A stretch of 64,000 bases of DNA from Cardiobacterium sp. Marseille-Q4385 (GTDB lineage Bacteria; Pseudomonadota; Gammaproteobacteria; Cardiobacteriales; Cardiobacteriaceae): contig NZ_OU745373.1 of NCBI RefSeq assembly GCF_916618745.1, forward strand, positions 811,001 through 875,000, written 5' to 3'. Positions 16,333 to 25,089 of the stretch are shown here, piece by piece. Each line of letters opens with the position of its first letter. The first letter of the stretch is position 1. The notes under the pieces were generated by a model, which ran no database searches, was not told the DNA's origin, and was given only the letters and a program-made list of their open reading frames with translations. A program made the position numbers and the translations under genes.

Positions 16333-17340
16333 ATGAGCGCAGTCATCATCGGCATTGCAGGCCCTCAGCTACAACCCCAAGATACCGCACAACTGAAGCA
16401 ACCTGCCTGCGCGGGCGTGATTCTGTTTAGCCGTAATTACGAATCGCCGCCACAATTGCAGGCACTCTGCACCGCCATCCGTGATACACGCCCAGACTTG
16501 TTATTGTGTGTTGATCACGAAGGCGGGCGTGTACAACGCTTCCGGGCAGGATTTACCGCCATTCCCGCTGCGGCTGCCTTTGGCCACTGTTTCGACCACC
16601 GGCCGTTGCTTGCCTGCCAACTGGCTGAGGCAGCGGGAACCGTTATCGCCTATGAGCTGCGTCAGTACGACATCGACTTCAGCCTTACCCCCATTCTGGA
16701 TCTTGCCGACCCTGTCTCGACGGTTATTGGCGACCGTGCCTTTCACGCCAATCCTGCCGTCGTCGCTATCCTTGCCGATGCCCTGCGACGCGGTCTGCAC
16801 AAACTTGGCATGGCGGCTGTCGGCAAACACTACCCCGGTCACGGCCGGGTGAGCGGAGATTCGCACCACACCCTGCCGCACGACCTGCGCGATCTTGCCG
16901 AACGCGAAGTCGATCTTTACCCCTTCCTACATCAAATCGAAAGCGGTATCGAAGCACTGATGCCTGCGCACATCGTCTATCCGCACATTGACGAACGCCC
17001 GGCTGGATACTCGCCACAGCACATTGCCGCGTTACGTCACTACGGCTTCGACGGTGCCATTATCAGCGACGACCTTGACATGGCTGGCGCACAGGGTATT
17101 GCCGATCCTGGCGAACGCATCCAGGCCGCTCTTACTGCCGGTGCCGATGTGACACTGATGTGCAACGACCTTGCCGCAATCCGTCAGGCACTGAGCCGCG
17201 ACTACCACCTGCCCGACGCTGCCAACAGCGCACGCCGTCTCGCCGCCCTGCGCGCCCACCCCATCGACACCGCATCCGCCGCCGCACACTACCGCGCCGC
17301 GCAGGAACTGCTGCAAGCTCACGCCGCCGACCTCGTATAA
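16333..17340 (+). CDS. nagZ: beta-N-acetylhexosaminidase NagZ (glycoside hydrolase family 3)
   Basis: The 335-aa protein has the NagZ hallmark KHYPGHGRVSGDSH (residues 165-178, holding the catalytic Asp/His dyad), the substrate-binding CVDHEGGRVQRF and the nucleophile loop IISDDLDMAGA. NagZ removes N-acetylglucosamine from anhydro-muropeptides in the cytoplasm during peptidoglycan recycling, and in related species feeds AmpC induction. Length and single TIM-barrel domain agree with Gram-negative NagZ. A ribosome binding site (CGGAG) precedes the ATG. It is followed after 24 bp by the DsrE-like and phosphoribosyltransferase genes. Confidence 0.95.
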   Translation: MSAVIIGIAGPQLQPQDTAQLKQPACAGVILFSRNYESPPQLQALCTAIRDTRPDLLLCVDHEGGRVQRFRAGFTAIPAAAAFGHCFDHRPLLACQLAEAAGTVIAYELRQYDIDFSLTPILDLADPVSTVIGDRAFHANPAVVAILADALRRGLHKLGMAAVGKHYPGHGRVSGDSHHTLPHDLRDLAEREVDLYPFLHQIESGIEALMPAHIVYPHIDERPAGYSPQHIAALRHYGFDGAIISDDLDMAGAQGIADPGERIQAALTAGADVTLMCNDLAAIRQALSRDYHLPDAANSARRLAALRAHPIDTASAAAHYRAAQELLQAHAADLV

Positions 17341-17364
17341 TGCGCGCCTGACCCGGAGTCCCTA

Positions 17365-17733
17365 ATGGCAGAAAAACTCGTCATCATCATCCTCAATAGC
17401 AACCCGCAAAACGGCGCCGAAATCCTCGAACCCGTCTATCACGCGACTATCGCCGCTTCCATGGATTATCACACCGAAATCATCCTTGCCGGTCGCGCGG
17501 GCGAACTCGCCATCCGGGGCGTTGCCGACAAAATCGAATCACCGCGCAAAGCCGGCGAGACCCTTTATGACCTTATCAAAGAAGCCTACCAGAGCGGCGT
17601 CGTCATCAAAGCGAGCAAATTTGTCGTGCAAAAATGGGGCGATAACCTCATCGCCGAAGTGAGCGAAGTCGTCAGCGGTGGTTACATCGTTGGCGAAATC
17701 ATGAACAGCAACACCACAACCCTAAGCTACTGA
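17365..17733 (+). CDS. DsrE/DsrF-like family protein, 122 aa
   Basis: Starts MAEKLVIIILNSNPQNGAEI and contains a Rossmann-like alpha/beta pattern with strands at LVIIIL, TEIILAG and VVIKAS, as in DsrE/peroxiredoxin-like small proteins. It has no cysteine, so it does not carry the sulfur-relay cysteine of DsrE/TusD; a role in sulfur transfer is therefore doubtful. It sits 2 bp before the phosphoribosyltransferase gene, so the two are probably cotranscribed from the nagZ side. Confidence 0.7.
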   Translation: MAEKLVIIILNSNPQNGAEILEPVYHATIAASMDYHTEIILAGRAGELAIRGVADKIESPRKAGETLYDLIKEAYQSGVVIKASKFVVQKWGDNLIAEVSEVVSGGYIVGEIMNSNTTTLSY

Positions 17734-17735
17734 CC

Positions 17736-18293
17736 ATGCAACACCTCAGCAACCAAGAACTTGAAAACGTCCTGCGTAACAGCGAATGCCTGATTGACAG
17801 CGGTCGCATCAACGCCGCCTACGACCACCTCGCTGCGCAACTCAACCTGCACTACGCTGGCCTCAACCCGCTTATCCTCATTGTCATGAACGGCGGTCTC
17901 ATTCCGGCGGGTCAGCTACTCACCCGCCTCTCCTTCTTCCACCGCATGGACTACCTGCACGCCACCCGCTACCGCGACAACGTCGGCAGTGGCGACCTCA
18001 TCTGGAAAATGCGCCCGTCTGCGCCGATTGCAGGCGAACACATCCTGCTCATCGACGATATTTTTGATGAAGGCATCACCATTAAAGCCATCATTGACGA
18101 ACTCAAGGCGCAGAACCCGCAAAGCCTGCGCAGCGCCGTACTGCTCAACAAAAAACACGAGCGCAAAGTCGCCGACTACAAACCCGACTTCGTCGGCTGC
18201 GAAGTCGAAGACCGCTATATCTACGGCTGCGGTATGGACTATCACGGCTACCTGCGCCACCTGCCGGGCATCTACGCCCTCAAACAGGCATGA
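17736..18293 (+). CDS. hypoxanthine-guanine phosphoribosyltransferase family protein, 185 aa
   Basis: Type I phosphoribosyltransferase fold with the PRPP loop ILLIDDIFDEGIT near residues 103-115, the early ILIVMNGGLIPAGQLL strand-loop and the C-terminal FVGCEVEDRYIYGCGMDY hood-binding segment. This matches the purine-salvage Hpt subgroup common in Pseudomonas and relatives, which makes IMP/GMP from hypoxanthine/guanine and PRPP. The stop overlaps the start of the next (lipoprotein) gene by 4 bp. Confidence 0.88.
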   Translation: MQHLSNQELENVLRNSECLIDSGRINAAYDHLAAQLNLHYAGLNPLILIVMNGGLIPAGQLLTRLSFFHRMDYLHATRYRDNVGSGDLIWKMRPSAPIAGEHILLIDDIFDEGITIKAIIDELKAQNPQSLRSAVLLNKKHERKVADYKPDFVGCEVEDRYIYGCGMDYHGYLRHLPGIYALKQA

Positions 18294-18628
18294 CGACGCG
18301 TATCCTGCTCGCTGCCCTGCTTGCCCTCGGTGGCTGCACCCAAAGCGACTACTACGGCAACTACTACGACAGCAGCACCGTCACCTACGGCATGGCGGGC
18401 AACACCATGCGCAGCGAAAACAGCGGCTATTGGCATGAAAGCGGCATGACCACGCCGCAAGCCGACGTCGCCATCTGGAACGACAACGTCCGCATCAATA
18501 TCGACAGCAACCCGCCGCGCATCGGTCGCCACCGCCGCGCCAACCCCTGCTACATCGAGCGCACCGTTTACCAGCGTGGCCGCCCGATGACCATCTTGCA
18601 GCCCTGCGACCAGTCACCTTACTACTGA
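18290..18628 (+). CDS. small predicted lipoprotein, 112 aa
   Basis: Signal peptide MTTRILLAALLALGGC with a lipobox (ALGG|C16) predicts export and lipid attachment. The mature part starts with a Tyr-rich stretch (YYGNYYDSSTVTYG) and contains two further cysteines near the C-terminus (PCYIERT and QPCDQ). No family recognised. It overlaps the phosphoribosyltransferase gene by 4 bp and is followed by a terminator, so it is the last gene of the nagZ-side transcript. Confidence 0.8.
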   Translation: MTTRILLAALLALGGCTQSDYYGNYYDSSTVTYGMAGNTMRSENSGYWHESGMTTPQADVAIWNDNVRINIDSNPPRIGRHRRANPCYIERTVYQRGRPMTILQPCDQSPYY

Positions 18629-18648
18629 CCATCACGACAGTCGCACAC

Positions 18649-18677
18649 AAAAAAGACGGCGCGAAGCCGTCTTTTTT
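18649..18677. terminator. bidirectional terminator
   Basis: AAAAAAGACGGC-gcgaa-GCCGTCTTTTTT between the convergent lipoprotein and nitroreductase genes; A and T tracts on both sides let it serve both. Confidence 0.92.
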
Positions 18678-18690
18678 ATGCGGTGAATCC

Positions 18691-19314
18691 TCACAGCCCA
18701 TGCACACGCAGGCGCGGCGCGATGTCTTCGTATTTTTTCTCACCTGCCGGGGCGGCAATGCCGCCGAAGACAAGTTCGGCGCGCAGTTGCCAGTCGCCGG
18801 GGATGTCCCAGGTTTTCGCTACTTCGGCATCAATCAGCGGGTTGTAGTGTTGCAGGTTGGCGCCGATACCGGCAGCGGCAAGCGTCGTCCAGATGGCGTA
18901 CTGGTGCATGGCGTTGGCGTGTTCCGCCCAGACAGGGAAGTTGTCGGCATAAGCGGGGAATTGCGCTTGCAGGCCTTCGACGACGCTTTTGTCTTCATAG
19001 AAGAGCACGGTACCAGCAGCGGCGCGGAAGCCTGCCAGTTTTTGCGCGGTCGGCGCGAAGTTTTCCGCCGGGACGATGGCGCGCAGGGCGTTTTCGGCGA
19101 TGTCCCACAGCTTCTCGTGCTCCGCGCCAAAGAGGACGAGCAGACGGGTGGATTGGCTGTTAAACGAGGAAGGCGTATGGCGCAGGGCGTGTTCGATGAT
19201 GGCGGCCACATCAGCGGCGGGCAACGGCAGGTTGCGGTTCAGCGCGTACACCGAGCGACGCGTTTCGGCGGCTTGTTGCAGGGTTTGGTAGTCGGCTTTT
19301 TTGTTGAAGAACAT
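18691..19314 (-). CDS. nitroreductase family protein, 207 aa
   Basis: Flavin-reductase fold with the FMN phosphate-binding start ETRRSVYALNRNLPLP, the central SSFNSQSTRLLVLFG strand and the late GIGANLQHYNP loop. This matches the HBN1/YdgI-like subgroup annotated as nitroreductase-related oxidoreductase. The family reduces nitroaromatics and quinones with NAD(P)H. It lies 27 bp downstream of the DoxX-like gene on the same strand, a pairing typical of quinone/electrophile stress operons controlled by an adjacent LysR regulator, which is also present here. Confidence 0.88.
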   Translation of the reverse strand: MFFNKKADYQTLQQAAETRRSVYALNRNLPLPAADVAAIIEHALRHTPSSFNSQSTRLLVLFGAEHEKLWDIAENALRAIVPAENFAPTAQKLAGFRAAAGTVLFYEDKSVVEGLQAQFPAYADNFPVWAEHANAMHQYAIWTTLAAAGIGANLQHYNPLIDAEVAKTWDIPGDWQLRAELVFGGIAAPAGEKKYEDIAPRLRVHGL

Positions 19315-19341
19315 GGTGGTTTCTCCCGGTTGATGAATGAC

Positions 19342-19740
19342 TTAGCGGCGTGATTGTAATGCGTTATCCAGCGACAGACTACCGCCGCCCGCTGCGGCGA
19401 AATAGAGGAAGATGAAACTGAACAGCACCGCCGATTCGCCGCCGTTCAGCAGCGGGAAGAGGGCATTCGCCTTGGCATGGAACATGAAATAGGCGACCGC
19501 CATTTGTCCGGAAAGGAGGAAGGCAACGGGGCGGGTGAAAAAGCCGAGCAGGAGCAGCGCACCGCCGAGGAGTTCCAGCGCGGCGGCAACGCCGAAGATG
19601 CTATTCCAGCTGAAGTGCGCGCCCATGCTGGCATCGGGGAAGGCAAAAACCTTTGATGTGCCGTGCAGGATGAAGAGGTAAGCGCTGACGATGCGTACCA
19701 GGGAAAGGATGAGATTTTGATAAGGGGCGAGGAATCGCAT
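19342..19740 (-). CDS. DoxX family membrane protein, 132 aa
   Basis: Four hydrophobic segments (LILSLVRIVSAYLFILHG, FGVAAALELLGGALLLLGFF, PVAFLLSGQMAVAYFMF, ESAVLFSFIFLYFAAAGGG) with the DoxX signature RIVSAYLFILHGTSKVF. First gene of a two-gene operon with the nitroreductase. It is divergent from the LysR regulator across a 101-bp region holding an inverted repeat. Confidence 0.9.
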   Translation of the reverse strand: MRFLAPYQNLILSLVRIVSAYLFILHGTSKVFAFPDASMGAHFSWNSIFGVAAALELLGGALLLLGFFTRPVAFLLSGQMAVAYFMFHAKANALFPLLNGGESAVLFSFIFLYFAAAGGGSLSLDNALQSRR

Positions 19741-19773
19741 GGGATACTCCTGTTGGTTGATGAAAGGCGGCGC

Positions 19774-19806
19774 AGTATAGGGATTGCTCTTTTCCTCACC
19801 TATACT
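19774..19806. promoter_or_regulatory. probable LysR operator between divergent promoters
   Basis: Perfect inverted repeat AGTATAGG-N17-CCTATACT. Each arm contains TATACT in the outward direction, which resembles a -10 element for doxX on one side and the regulator on the other. A LysR dimer pair binding here could control both genes. Confidence 0.5.
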
Positions 19807-19841
19807 CGCGCCGTTGAAGCAACTTTTCCCGACAGGAAACC

Positions 19842-20720
19842 ATGGATACCCTGACCAGCCTGCACGTCTTCTGCCAAATCGTCGTGAGTGGCAGTTTTAC
19901 CCGCGCCGCCGACACCCTCGGCATTTCCACCGCAATGGCCAGCAAACACCTGCGCCATCTGGAACAACGCCTCGGCGTCCGCCTGATGCAGCGCAACAGC
20001 CGCAGCCTGCACCTCACCGCCGAAGGCGAGGCCTACTACCAGCGCGTGAGCGAGGCGCTGACGCTGCTTGATACTGCCGCCAGCGAGGCGGGCAGCAACC
20101 ATCCGCAGGGACATTTGCGCCTCACCGCGCCCATCTGGTGCGCGAACCCCGTTTTTGCCCGCTGGATGGGCGAATACCGCGAGCGCTATCCGGCGGTCAG
20201 CCTCGACATCATCCTTGATAACGGCATGCGCGACCTCGTCAGCGAAGGTATCGACCTCGCCCTGCGCGTCAGCAAAACGCCTGCGCCAACGTTGGTGGTA
20301 CGCCCACTCTTTACCGTGCAATTTGTACTGGTGGCGAGCCCCGCCTACCTGCGTCGCCACGGTGTGCCGCAAACCCCGCAGGATGCCGCAGCACATCAGG
20401 CCGTGTTGCCGTCATACGCTGATATCAGCGAAATGCCGTACAGCACGGACGACGGCAGCGACACCCTGCAACTCGCCAGCCCGTTGCAAAGCAACAGCAC
20501 CCTGATGCTGCACCAGCTGCTGCTGGCAGGCGGTGGCATCGGCTATCTGCCGCTGTGGCTGATTGAAGGCGACCTTGCTGCCGGACGGCTGGTGCGCCTC
20601 CTGCCCGCCTGCCGTTTCAGCAGCGTCACCCTGCACGCCGCCTACCCGGAACGCCGTCACCTCAGCGCAAAAGTGCGCAGCATGATTGATTTCATCGTGG
20701 AAAAAGCGGCAGCGATGTAG
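19842..20720 (+). CDS. LysR family transcriptional regulator, 292 aa
   Basis: Winged helix-turn-helix at residues 1-60 (LHVFCQIVVSGSFTRAADTL, followed by MASKHLRHLEQRLGVRLMQR) and a LysR substrate-binding domain from about residue 90 to the end. The order with a divergent DoxX/nitroreductase operon suggests it controls that operon, probably in response to a quinone or electrophile; the ligand is not known. Length is normal for the family. Confidence 0.92.
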   Translation: MDTLTSLHVFCQIVVSGSFTRAADTLGISTAMASKHLRHLEQRLGVRLMQRNSRSLHLTAEGEAYYQRVSEALTLLDTAASEAGSNHPQGHLRLTAPIWCANPVFARWMGEYRERYPAVSLDIILDNGMRDLVSEGIDLALRVSKTPAPTLVVRPLFTVQFVLVASPAYLRRHGVPQTPQDAAAHQAVLPSYADISEMPYSTDDGSDTLQLASPLQSNSTLMLHQLLLAGGGIGYLPLWLIEGDLAAGRLVRLLPACRFSSVTLHAAYPERRHLSAKVRSMIDFIVEKAAAM

Positions 20721-20729
20721 CCGCCCAGG

Positions 20730-20966
20730 TTAATCTGCTGCGGCAGGCGCGCAGAAACGGGCAATATCGGCGGCATCAAAGGGATAAATCAGCTCACGGT
20801 CGCGAGCGGGATCGTAGAGGACGGGCACCAGCGTGTCATATTGCGCCCGCAAGGCGGGATCGCGATCGATATTGACGCGCTGGGCGGGCACATTCGCCGC
20901 CGCCAGCAGCGCCGCCGCATCAGCACAGAGATGGCAACCCAGGCGGACATAAAGCAGATAAGACAT
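20730..20966 (-). CDS. glutaredoxin-like protein (DUF836), 78 aa
   Basis: Thioredoxin-fold start SYLLYVRLGCHLCADAAALL with a CHLC redox pair, then VNIDRDPALRAQYDTLVPVLYDP, which carries the cis-proline loop. This matches the short glutaredoxin-like DUF836 group. I prefer the ATG at 20966; in-frame ATGs lie at 20972 and 20975. It is convergent with the LysR gene and divergent from gluQ. Confidence 0.85.
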   Translation of the reverse strand: MSYLLYVRLGCHLCADAAALLAAANVPAQRVNIDRDPALRAQYDTLVPVLYDPARDRELIYPFDAADIARFCAPAAAD

Positions 20967-21035
20967 GAACATCACCAGAAAAAACAGACCGTCATTGTAC
21001 TGGCGCTTCCTGCCGCGTGATGCTACAACAGCACC

Positions 21036-21908
21036 ATGAACACCATCCCCTATATCGGCCGCTTCGCGCCTACCCCTAGCGGGCCGCTACACCTCGGCTC
21101 ACTCGTCGCCGCCATCGGCAGTTTCCTGGATGCCCGCGCGCACGGCGGGCGCTGGCTGCTGCGCGTGGAAGACGTGGACAGCAGCCGCAGCCGTGCCGAC
21201 TACATCGCCGCGCAAATGCACTCGCTGCACTGCCACGGCCTGCATCACGACGGCACGGTGCGGGTGCAATCGGCGCATCTTGCCGACTACCTAGCCGCGC
21301 TCGACCGCTTGCGCCCGCAGCTCTACCCCTGCGAGTGCAGCCGCAAACACTGGCACGAGGGCGCCCGCATGGGGGCATTAGGCTCAATCTACCCCGGCAC
21401 CTGCCGCGAAAAAGCCCTCACCAGCCTCACCCCGATGGACGCCGCCATCCGCCTGCGCCTGCCGGATACGACCGTGACCTTCCACGACCGCCTGCTGGGG
21501 GATTGCCGCTTCTCGCTGGCGGACGACATCGGCGATCCCGTCCTGCGTCGCCGCGACGGCGATATCGCCTACGCGCTGGCAGTGGTGGTTGACGACGCCT
21601 TGCAAGGAGTGACGGACATCGTGCGCGGACAAGACCTGGTAGCAGCGACGGCCATCCACCTCACCCTGCAAAGCCTGCTCGGCCTGCCACAGCCGCGCTA
21701 CCTGCACCTGCCGCTGCTGCTCAATCCGGACGGCAGCAAACTGAGCAAGCAGAACCACGCCCCCGCCCTGAACGACGCAACCCCGGCAGCCAACCTGCTC
21801 GCCGCCCTGCACCACCTCGGCGAAGACTGCACGGACTACACCAGCACGATGCCGGTGCCAATGCTGCTGGAAGAAGCGGTGCGGCGCTGGTCGCGACGAG
21901 CGGCTTAA
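21036..21908 (+). CDS. gluQ: glutamyl-Q tRNA(Asp) synthetase
   Basis: Class I synthetase catalytic core only, without the anticodon-binding domain: GRFAPTPSGPLHLGSLVAAI carries the HIGH-type motif (HLGS) and LNPDGSKLSKQNHAP the KMSKS-type motif (KLSKQ). Zinc ligands are visible in YPCECSRKHW and YPGTCR. At 290 aa it has the GluQ length. The enzyme attaches glutamate to queuosine in tRNA-Asp. The divergent gene is a glutaredoxin-like protein. Downstream is a CAAGCGG-type repeat and then tehA. Confidence 0.95.
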   Translation: MNTIPYIGRFAPTPSGPLHLGSLVAAIGSFLDARAHGGRWLLRVEDVDSSRSRADYIAAQMHSLHCHGLHHDGTVRVQSAHLADYLAALDRLRPQLYPCECSRKHWHEGARMGALGSIYPGTCREKALTSLTPMDAAIRLRLPDTTVTFHDRLLGDCRFSLADDIGDPVLRRRDGDIAYALAVVVDDALQGVTDIVRGQDLVAATAIHLTLQSLLGLPQPRYLHLPLLLNPDGSKLSKQNHAPALNDATPAANLLAALHHLGEDCTDYTSTMPVPMLLEEAVRRWSRRAA

Positions 21909-21916
21909 ATACCGGC

Positions 21917-21943
21917 TTCCCGCCAAGCGACGTAAATACTGGC
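21917..21943. repeat. dispersed CAAGCGG-type intergenic repeat
   Basis: CCCGCCAAGCGACGTAAATA followed by CTGG, 9 bp after the gluQ stop; same family as the copies at 26265, 42835 and 58399. Confidence 0.65.
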
Positions 21944-22030
21944 CTCACCAAACGAGCCAATCACGGGGTTTTTAGAGATGGCTCAAGGATGAGCGCTGTC
22001 TATAATTTTTCTTTTATCTGGAGCACTGTC

Positions 22031-22993
22031 ATGTCTGTTTCTTCGCCTGCTGCACCGTCGCGCAAGTTTCCGGTTCCGCTCAGTTACTTCAGTATGCCGC
22101 TTGGTTTGTCCGCGCTGGGGTTGTCGTGGCGTTATGGGGCGACCAAGGGGTTTGCACCATCCTGGTCGGCTGAAGCGCTGTTGGCGGTCGCCGCGCTGTT
22201 GTGGCTGCTGTTAATCGCCGCTTATGCCGTTAAAGTCTGGCGTTTCCGCGCGGATTTTCTCGCCGATTTGCAGGATTTGGTGCAGTGCTGTTTTTTGAGC
22301 ATGATCCCTATCACGCTGTTGTTGCTGGCGATGGCGCTGTTGCCGTATGCCCGTCTGCCGGCGATGCTGGCCGTGATGCTGGGGGTTGGCGCGCAGCTGG
22401 CGTTTGCCATGTATCGTGCGGCGGGTTTGTGGCGCGGTTCGCACACGCTCGCGGCGACGACGCCGGTGGTGTATTTGCCAACGGTTGCCGCTGCGTTTGT
22501 CAGCACCTCGGCATTCGCCGCGCTGGGATTCACGGACTACGCCTGGCTGTTTTTCGGAATGGGGGTATTTTCGTGGCTGAGTCTGGAAGGGGCGATTTTG
22601 TTGCGGCTGCGGGTTGAACAGGCGCTGGCGCCAGCGGTGCGCGGAATTGTCGGGATTCAGTTGGCACCGCCGTTTGTCGCCTGCGGCGCGTATTTCGCCG
22701 TGCATGGTGGGGCAGTGGATGGTTTTGCCCTGATGCTGATCGGGTATGGCTGCTTGCAGGGGCTGTTTTTGTTGCGGCTGCTGCCGTGGCTGTTAAGCGA
22801 TGGCTTTTTTATGAGCTTCTGGGGGTTTTCGTTCGGCCTTGCGTCAATGTGCGGCTGCGGCCTGCATTTGCTGGCACAAGGCATGATGCCGTTCCTGGCA
22901 TGGGTGATGGTGGTGACTGGCAGCGGCGGGATTGCGCTGCTGGTGCTGGCGACGTTTGCGGCGATGCGGCGTGGGCGGTTTTGGCTGCGCTAG
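22031..22993 (+). CDS. TehA-like transporter (SLAC1/TDT family), 320 aa
   Basis: Ten hydrophobic segments follow the conserved start FPVPLSYFSMPLGLSALGLS, which is the TehA first helix. The family forms trimeric channel-like transporters; TehA is linked to tellurite resistance and related proteins move C4-dicarboxylates or anions. The pore-lining phenylalanine region is recognisable late in the protein (FALMLIGYGCLQGLFLLRL). I chose ATG 22031, with GGAG upstream; an ATG at 21989 would add 14 residues. Confidence 0.87.
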   Translation: MSVSSPAAPSRKFPVPLSYFSMPLGLSALGLSWRYGATKGFAPSWSAEALLAVAALLWLLLIAAYAVKVWRFRADFLADLQDLVQCCFLSMIPITLLLLAMALLPYARLPAMLAVMLGVGAQLAFAMYRAAGLWRGSHTLAATTPVVYLPTVAAAFVSTSAFAALGFTDYAWLFFGMGVFSWLSLEGAILLRLRVEQALAPAVRGIVGIQLAPPFVACGAYFAVHGGAVDGFALMLIGYGCLQGLFLLRLLPWLLSDGFFMSFWGFSFGLASMCGCGLHLLAQGMMPFLAWVMVVTGSGGIALLVLATFAAMRRGRFWLR

Positions 22994-23098
22994 TTGGCAG
23001 CTGACGTTCGCTTACCTTGTTTTTTTCTGCCCTGCCCCAAATGTTTTTCCTGCGGGTGTGCGGTGCGCCCGTCTCGTTACCTCATATAAAGGATTTTT

Positions 23099-24973
23099 AT
23101 GACTTCCCTTCTCTCTTCTGCATTTGTCTATTTGGGGGCAGCGGTGCTGGTCGTGCCGGTGTCAAAACGGCTTGGTCTCGGTTCGGTGCTGGGTTATCTG
23201 CTGGCGGGCATCCTCATCGGCCCGGTATTTCATTTCGTCGGCGCAGAAATGCACGATGTGCAGCACATTGCCGAATTTGGCGTGGTCATCATGCTATTCC
23301 TTATCGGGCTCGAACTGGAACCGGCGATGCTGTGGAAACTGCGCGCCAAACTGTTTGGTCTTGGCGGTTTGCAGGTGCTGTTGACGATAGCGGTGATTGC
23401 CGGCTGCGCCATGCTGCTGGGTCAATCGTGGCGGGTGGCGATCGCTGCCGGCTGTGTGCTGGCGCTGTCATCCACCGCGATCGTGTTGCAGACTCTCGGC
23501 GAGAAGGGATTACTCGGCAGTCCGGGCGGACAATCGGCGTTTTCCGTGCTGCTCTTTCAGGATATCGCCGTCATTCCAATGCTGGCGCTATTGCCAATGC
23601 TTGCCCTGCCGGGGCTGACTGGACACGCAGAGAGTCATGAAGCGGCGACCCTGCTCGACGGCATGTCCGCCTGGCAGAAAGCGGCGCTGATTGTCGCGGT
23701 CATCGGCGGAATCGTCGGCGGCGCCCACTTCCTCACCCGCCCGTTTTTCCGCTACATCACCCGCTCGCACCTGCGCGAGATGTACACGGCGACGGCGCTG
23801 GCGCTGATAATCGGTATTGCCGCGCTGATGAGCCTGATCGGCCTCTCGCCTGCGCTTGGCGCCTTCGTCGCCGGGGTGGTACTGGCCGATAGCGAATACC
23901 GGCACGAACTGGAAAGCACACTGGAACCCTTCAAGGGTCTCCTGCTCGGCCTCTTCTTCATCACCGTCGGCGCGGGTATCGATTTCGACCTGCTCTTTAA
24001 CGAATTTGGCACCATCCTCTGCCTGACGCTGGCAGTGATGCTGGTGAAAGCGGCGGTGCTGCACGTCCTTGGCAAACTCTTCCGCCAGCGCGGCCTGAAC
24101 AACCGCCTCTTCGCCCTCAGCCTTGCCCAGGCGGGGGAATTCGGCTTCGTTCTGCTGTCCTTTGTGGTGCAAAACGCCGTGATGCCGCAGGCCGTGGCAG
24201 ACCGCCTGTTACTCGTGGTGGCGCTCTCCATGCTGTTCACGCCGCTGCTCTTCATCGCATACGAAAAATTCTTCATCCCGCGCGCGGCCGCTGTCGGACA
24301 AGACCCGCGCCAGGCCGATACCATCGCCGAAGAAAACCCCATCATCATCCTCGGCCACGGCCGCTTCGGGCAGATAATCGACGGCCTCCTCGAATCCTGT
24401 GGCTACCACACCACCGTCATCGACTACGACGTGGAAACCGTGGAAGGCCTTGCCAAATACGGCATCAAAACCTACTTCGGCGACGCCTCCCGCCCGGAAC
24501 TGCTGGAAGCAGCGGGCATTGCCAAGGCACAACTGCTGGTGGTCGCCATCGACAACGCCGAACAGGCCACCGCCATCGTCGAAGAAGCTCGCAAACGCTA
24601 CCCACAGCTGCCCATCCTTGCCCGCGCCTACGACCGCCTGCACGTTTACGCACTCTACCGCGCAGGCGCACAGGAAATCGTCCGCGAAACTTTCGACGCG
24701 GCGATGCGCAGCGGGCGGATTGCCCTGGAAATGCTCGGCATGGACATCGCGCTGGCGCAGAAAATCAGCGACTTCTACTATCACCGCGACCGCCACAGCG
24801 TGCGCCTGATGGCGGATGCCTACGACCCCGACCTGCCCCGCTTCGGCAACGAACGCATGGCGATGATTGCCAAAGCCGACGACGCCGAAACAGAGGCGAT
24901 GATTGCGGCGCTACTGCGTGGCGAAGAAGTGGACTGGAAGCCGGAAGCGGATTTGACCGCGCCGTCGCCATAA
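23099..24973 (+). CDS. Kef-type K+/H+ antiporter (CPA2 family) with RCK domain, 624 aa
   Basis: Residues 1 to about 385 form the CPA2 membrane domain, with VPVSKRLGLGSVLGYLLAGI and the conserved VVIMLFLIGLELEP. From about residue 416 the RCK/TrkA-N domain begins with the nucleotide-binding motif IIILGHGRFGQII and the second-strand acid TTVIDYDVE. This is the KefB/KefC arrangement: potassium efflux gated by a cytoplasmic ligand (glutathione adducts in E. coli). No ancillary KefF/KefG gene lies next to it, so gating by glutathione is not assured. Confidence 0.92.
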   Translation: MTSLLSSAFVYLGAAVLVVPVSKRLGLGSVLGYLLAGILIGPVFHFVGAEMHDVQHIAEFGVVIMLFLIGLELEPAMLWKLRAKLFGLGGLQVLLTIAVIAGCAMLLGQSWRVAIAAGCVLALSSTAIVLQTLGEKGLLGSPGGQSAFSVLLFQDIAVIPMLALLPMLALPGLTGHAESHEAATLLDGMSAWQKAALIVAVIGGIVGGAHFLTRPFFRYITRSHLREMYTATALALIIGIAALMSLIGLSPALGAFVAGVVLADSEYRHELESTLEPFKGLLLGLFFITVGAGIDFDLLFNEFGTILCLTLAVMLVKAAVLHVLGKLFRQRGLNNRLFALSLAQAGEFGFVLLSFVVQNAVMPQAVADRLLLVVALSMLFTPLLFIAYEKFFIPRAAAVGQDPRQADTIAEENPIIILGHGRFGQIIDGLLESCGYHTTVIDYDVETVEGLAKYGIKTYFGDASRPELLEAAGIAKAQLLVVAIDNAEQATAIVEEARKRYPQLPILARAYDRLHVYALYRAGAQEIVRETFDAAMRSGRIALEMLGMDIALAQKISDFYYHRDRHSVRLMADAYDPDLPRFGNERMAMIAKADDAETEAMIAALLRGEEVDWKPEADLTAPSP

Positions 24974-24990
24974 CCACTTGCCGGATCAAG

Positions 24991-25017
24991 AAAACACCCG
25001 CCACGGCGGGTGTTTTT
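24991..25017 (+). terminator. terminator after the Kef-type antiporter gene
   Basis: AACACCCGCC-ac-GGCGGGTGTT followed by TTT, 17 bp after the stop. Confidence 0.9.
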
Positions 25018-25089
25018 ACAGGGATTGCCGCGATACACGCTGTGCTACCATCTCAAGCGGCAAAACATTCACAACCCACGGAGAAACCC

